Shown piece by piece: positions 5,463-7,043 of a stretch of DNA of 7,043 bases (its first letter is position 1; each line of letters starts with the position of its first letter). The translations under genes were made by a program, and so were the position numbers. The DNA is from Pseudomonadota bacterium (GTDB lineage: Bacteria > Pseudomonadota > Alphaproteobacteria > Rhizobiales > Beijerinckiaceae): positions 1-7,043 of the forward strand of contig JAFAEL010000132.1 of the NCBI GenBank assembly GCA_023423995.1, given 5' to 3'. The notes beneath the pieces are model-generated. The model did not search any database. It was not told the origin of the DNA and saw only the letters and a list, made by a program, of their open reading frames with translations.

Positions 5463-7043
5463 CTATTTGTCCGTGCCATCGATGGCAGGAACCTCTCCCA
5501 CGAAGCCCCGGTCGTTGCCGGCGCCTGTCATGAAGTCGAAATCGCACCCCTGGTCCGCCTGCAGCACGGTGTCGTGCAGGAGGCGGGCATAGCCACGCTT
5601 CGCCCAATCCGGGCGCGAGGCTGGGGGCAGGGCGGCGCGGCGGGACGCCAGTTCCTCGTCGCCGACCAGCAGGTCGATGCGGCGTGCCTCGACGTCGAGG
5701 CGAATCTGGTCGCCGGTCCGCACCAGCGCCAGCGGCCCGCCGACGGCCGATTCCGGCGCGATGTGCAGCACGATCGTGCCGAAGGCGGTGCCGCTCATCC
5801 GGGCATCCGAGATGCGCACCATGTCCTTCACGCCGGCCCGGGCCAGCTTGCGGGGGATCGGCAGGTAGCCGGCCTCCGGCATGCCCGGCGCTCCAACCGG
5901 GCCGGTGTTGCGCAGCACGAGCACGTCGTCCGCCGTCACATCCAGATCCGGATCGTCGATCCGGGCCGCCATGTCTTCCACGTTTTCGAACACGACGGCG
6001 CGGCCGGTATGCTGCAGAAGCTTCGGGCTTGCGGCCGAATGCTTGATGACGGCACCGCGCGGGGCGAGATTGCCGCGCAGCACGGCCATGGCGCCGATCG
6101 GCTTGATCGGATTTCCGCGCGCGCGGATCGCGTCCTGCCCTGGCACCTCTTCCGCGGCTGCGGCGACGTCGCGAAGCGTGGTGCCGGCGACCGTCTTGGC
6201 ATCCAGGTCGAGGATGTCGCCGAGCTCGCGCATCAGCTTCGGCATGCCGCCGGCATGGTGGAAATGCTCCATGTAGTGCTGGCCGGACGGCTTCAGGTCG
6301 ATCAGGACCGGCACCTCGCGCCCGATCCGGTCGAAGGTCTCCAGGTCGATGCGCTCCTTGGTGCGGTTCGCGATGGCCGTGAGGTGGATGAGGCCGTTGG
6401 TCGAGCCGCCGATCGCCTGGAGCACGATCTGAGCGTTGCGAAAGGCAGACGCGGTCAGGATCTCGGACGGGCGAGGGCTCCCGGAGACGGCCATCTCGGC
6501 CGCGCGCTTGCCACTCGCTTCCGCAATGCGGATGCGCTCGGCATGCGGGGCAGGCACGGTCGCGCTCATAGGCAGTGAGAGGCCGAGCGCCTCCGTGATG
6601 CAGGCCATGGTGGAGGCCGTGCCCATGACCATGCAGGTGCCGACGGAGGGGGCGAGGCGGCCGTTCACGGTCTCGATCTCCGCCTCGTCGATCTCGCCCG
6701 CCCGATGGGCCGCCCAGAGCCGCCGGCAATCCGTGCAGGCGCCGAGCACCTCGCCCTTGTGGTGGCCGACCACCATGGGGCCGACCGGCACGACGACGGT
6801 CGGCAGGTCGACCGAGGCGGCAGCCATGATCTGCGCCGGCAGCGTCTTGTCGCAGCCCCCGATCACCACCACGGCATCCATCGGCTGGGCGCGGATCATC
6901 TCCTCGGTGTCCATCGCCATCAGGTTGCGCAGGTACATCGAGGTCGGGTGCGCGAAGCTCTCGTGGATGGAGATGGTCGGGAAGACCATGGGCATCGCGC
7001 CGGCGAGCATCACGCCGCGCTTCACCGCCTCCACGAGCTGCGG
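5463..7043 (-). CDS. IlvD/Edd-family dehydratase, L-arabinonate-dehydratase-like (5' partial)
   Basis: Fe-S and Mg-dependent dehydratase of sugar acids or dihydroxy acids, giving 2-keto-3-deoxy acids; cytoplasmic. 526 residues are visible. The frame is open to the right edge (first residues Pro-Gln-Leu-Val), so the N-terminus is missing; the GTG at 7034 is internal Val. Numbered from the first visible residue, cluster cysteines are C64 (GGCDKT, followed by D65 and K66, the lysine carbamylated in relatives) and C137 (GTCMVMG). CTDC is at 103-106, GGSTNG at 212-217, and the catalytic-base serine S417 lies in ARMSGTAFGT. Adding 63 to each gives 127, 200 and 480, the numbers I recall for Cys/Cys/Ser of Rhizobium leguminosarum L-arabinonate dehydratase. 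About 63 residues, including the first cluster Cys, therefore lie outside. The HYMEHFHHAGGMPKLMREL segment also fits the sugar-acid branch rather than IlvD proper. It leads the downstream Bug gene by 32 bases. Exact substrate unproven. Confidence 0.95.
   Translation of the reverse strand, partial: PQLVEAVKRGVMLAGAMPMVFPTISIHESFAHPTSMYLRNLMAMDTEEMIRAQPMDAVVVIGGCDKTLPAQIMAAASVDLPTVVVPVGPMVVGHHKGEVLGACTDCRRLWAAHRAGEIDEAEIETVNGRLAPSVGTCMVMGTASTMACITEALGLSLPMSATVPAPHAERIRIAEASGKRAAEMAVSGSPRPSEILTASAFRNAQIVLQAIGGSTNGLIHLTAIANRTKERIDLETFDRIGREVPVLIDLKPSGQHYMEHFHHAGGMPKLMRELGDILDLDAKTVAGTTLRDVAAAAEEVPGQDAIRARGNPIKPIGAMAVLRGNLAPRGAVIKHSAASPKLLQHTGRAVVFENVEDMAARIDDPDLDVTADDVLVLRNTGPVGAPGMPEAGYLPIPRKLARAGVKDMVRISDARMSGTAFGTIVLHIAPESAVGGPLALVRTGDQIRLDVEARRIDLLVGDEELASRRAALPPASRPDWAKRGYARLLHDTVLQADQGCDFDFMTGAGNDRGFVGEVPAIDGTDK

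Noticed and set aside
7032..7034. GTG as the start codon of the dehydratase
   Set aside because: The frame continues upstream to the window edge, and family length and cluster-cysteine numbering require about 63 more residues, so this GTG is an internal valine.

Overview
This window is GC-rich bacterial DNA, most likely from an alphaproteobacterium of the Hyphomicrobiales (Rhizobiales) type. The taxonomic reading rests on three things. The isocitrate dehydrogenase is the short 'eukaryotic-like' homodimeric NADP type that is usual in that group. alaS and icd sit close together, which I recall as common near recA in rhizobia-like genomes. The catabolic operon is of the Bug-receptor plus sugar-acid-dehydratase kind. 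No species can be named from the sequence alone.

Layout. Bases 1-1446 (+) are the 3' half of alaS (editing domain, helical linker, C-terminal DHHA1 domain). Bases 1542-1925 (+) encode a RidA/YjgF-superfamily protein that lacks the catalytic arginine of true RidA. The rest is on the minus strand and converges on ridA: a GFA/CENP-V zinc protein (2404 to 1937), a small TPR-like protein (2770 to 2486), a 79-residue protein resembling a toxin module (3013 to 2774), NADP-isocitrate dehydrogenase icd (4265 to 3051), a Bug-type periplasmic solute receptor (5430 to 4432), and an IlvD/Edd-family sugar-acid dehydratase that runs off the right edge (7043 to 5463).

How the genes relate. alaS and icd are housekeeping genes. 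The dehydratase and Bug receptor are 32 bases apart in the same direction and look like part of a catabolic operon in which the receptor captures an organic or sugar acid and the dehydratase makes a 2-keto-3-deoxy acid. Residue spacing in the dehydratase matches L-arabinonate dehydratase closely. The stretch between alaS and icd holds four small accessory genes. The most unusual part is the pair at 2486-3013: a short protein with a GPNGNVVRFD...GPHINLE...HI pattern like the C-terminal toxin modules of polymorphic toxins, followed 3 bases later by a TPR-like protein whose Shine-Dalgarno sequence contains the stop codon of the first gene. That arrangement suggests a toxin/immunity-like pair, or the remnant of one. 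This is inference and has not been checked by a search.

Non-coding content. There is no gap over 300 bases. The longest intergenic stretch, 4266-4431, holds the icd upstream region, a strong GC hairpin and two short palindromes. No tRNA, rRNA, CRISPR array, insertion sequence or replication origin was seen.
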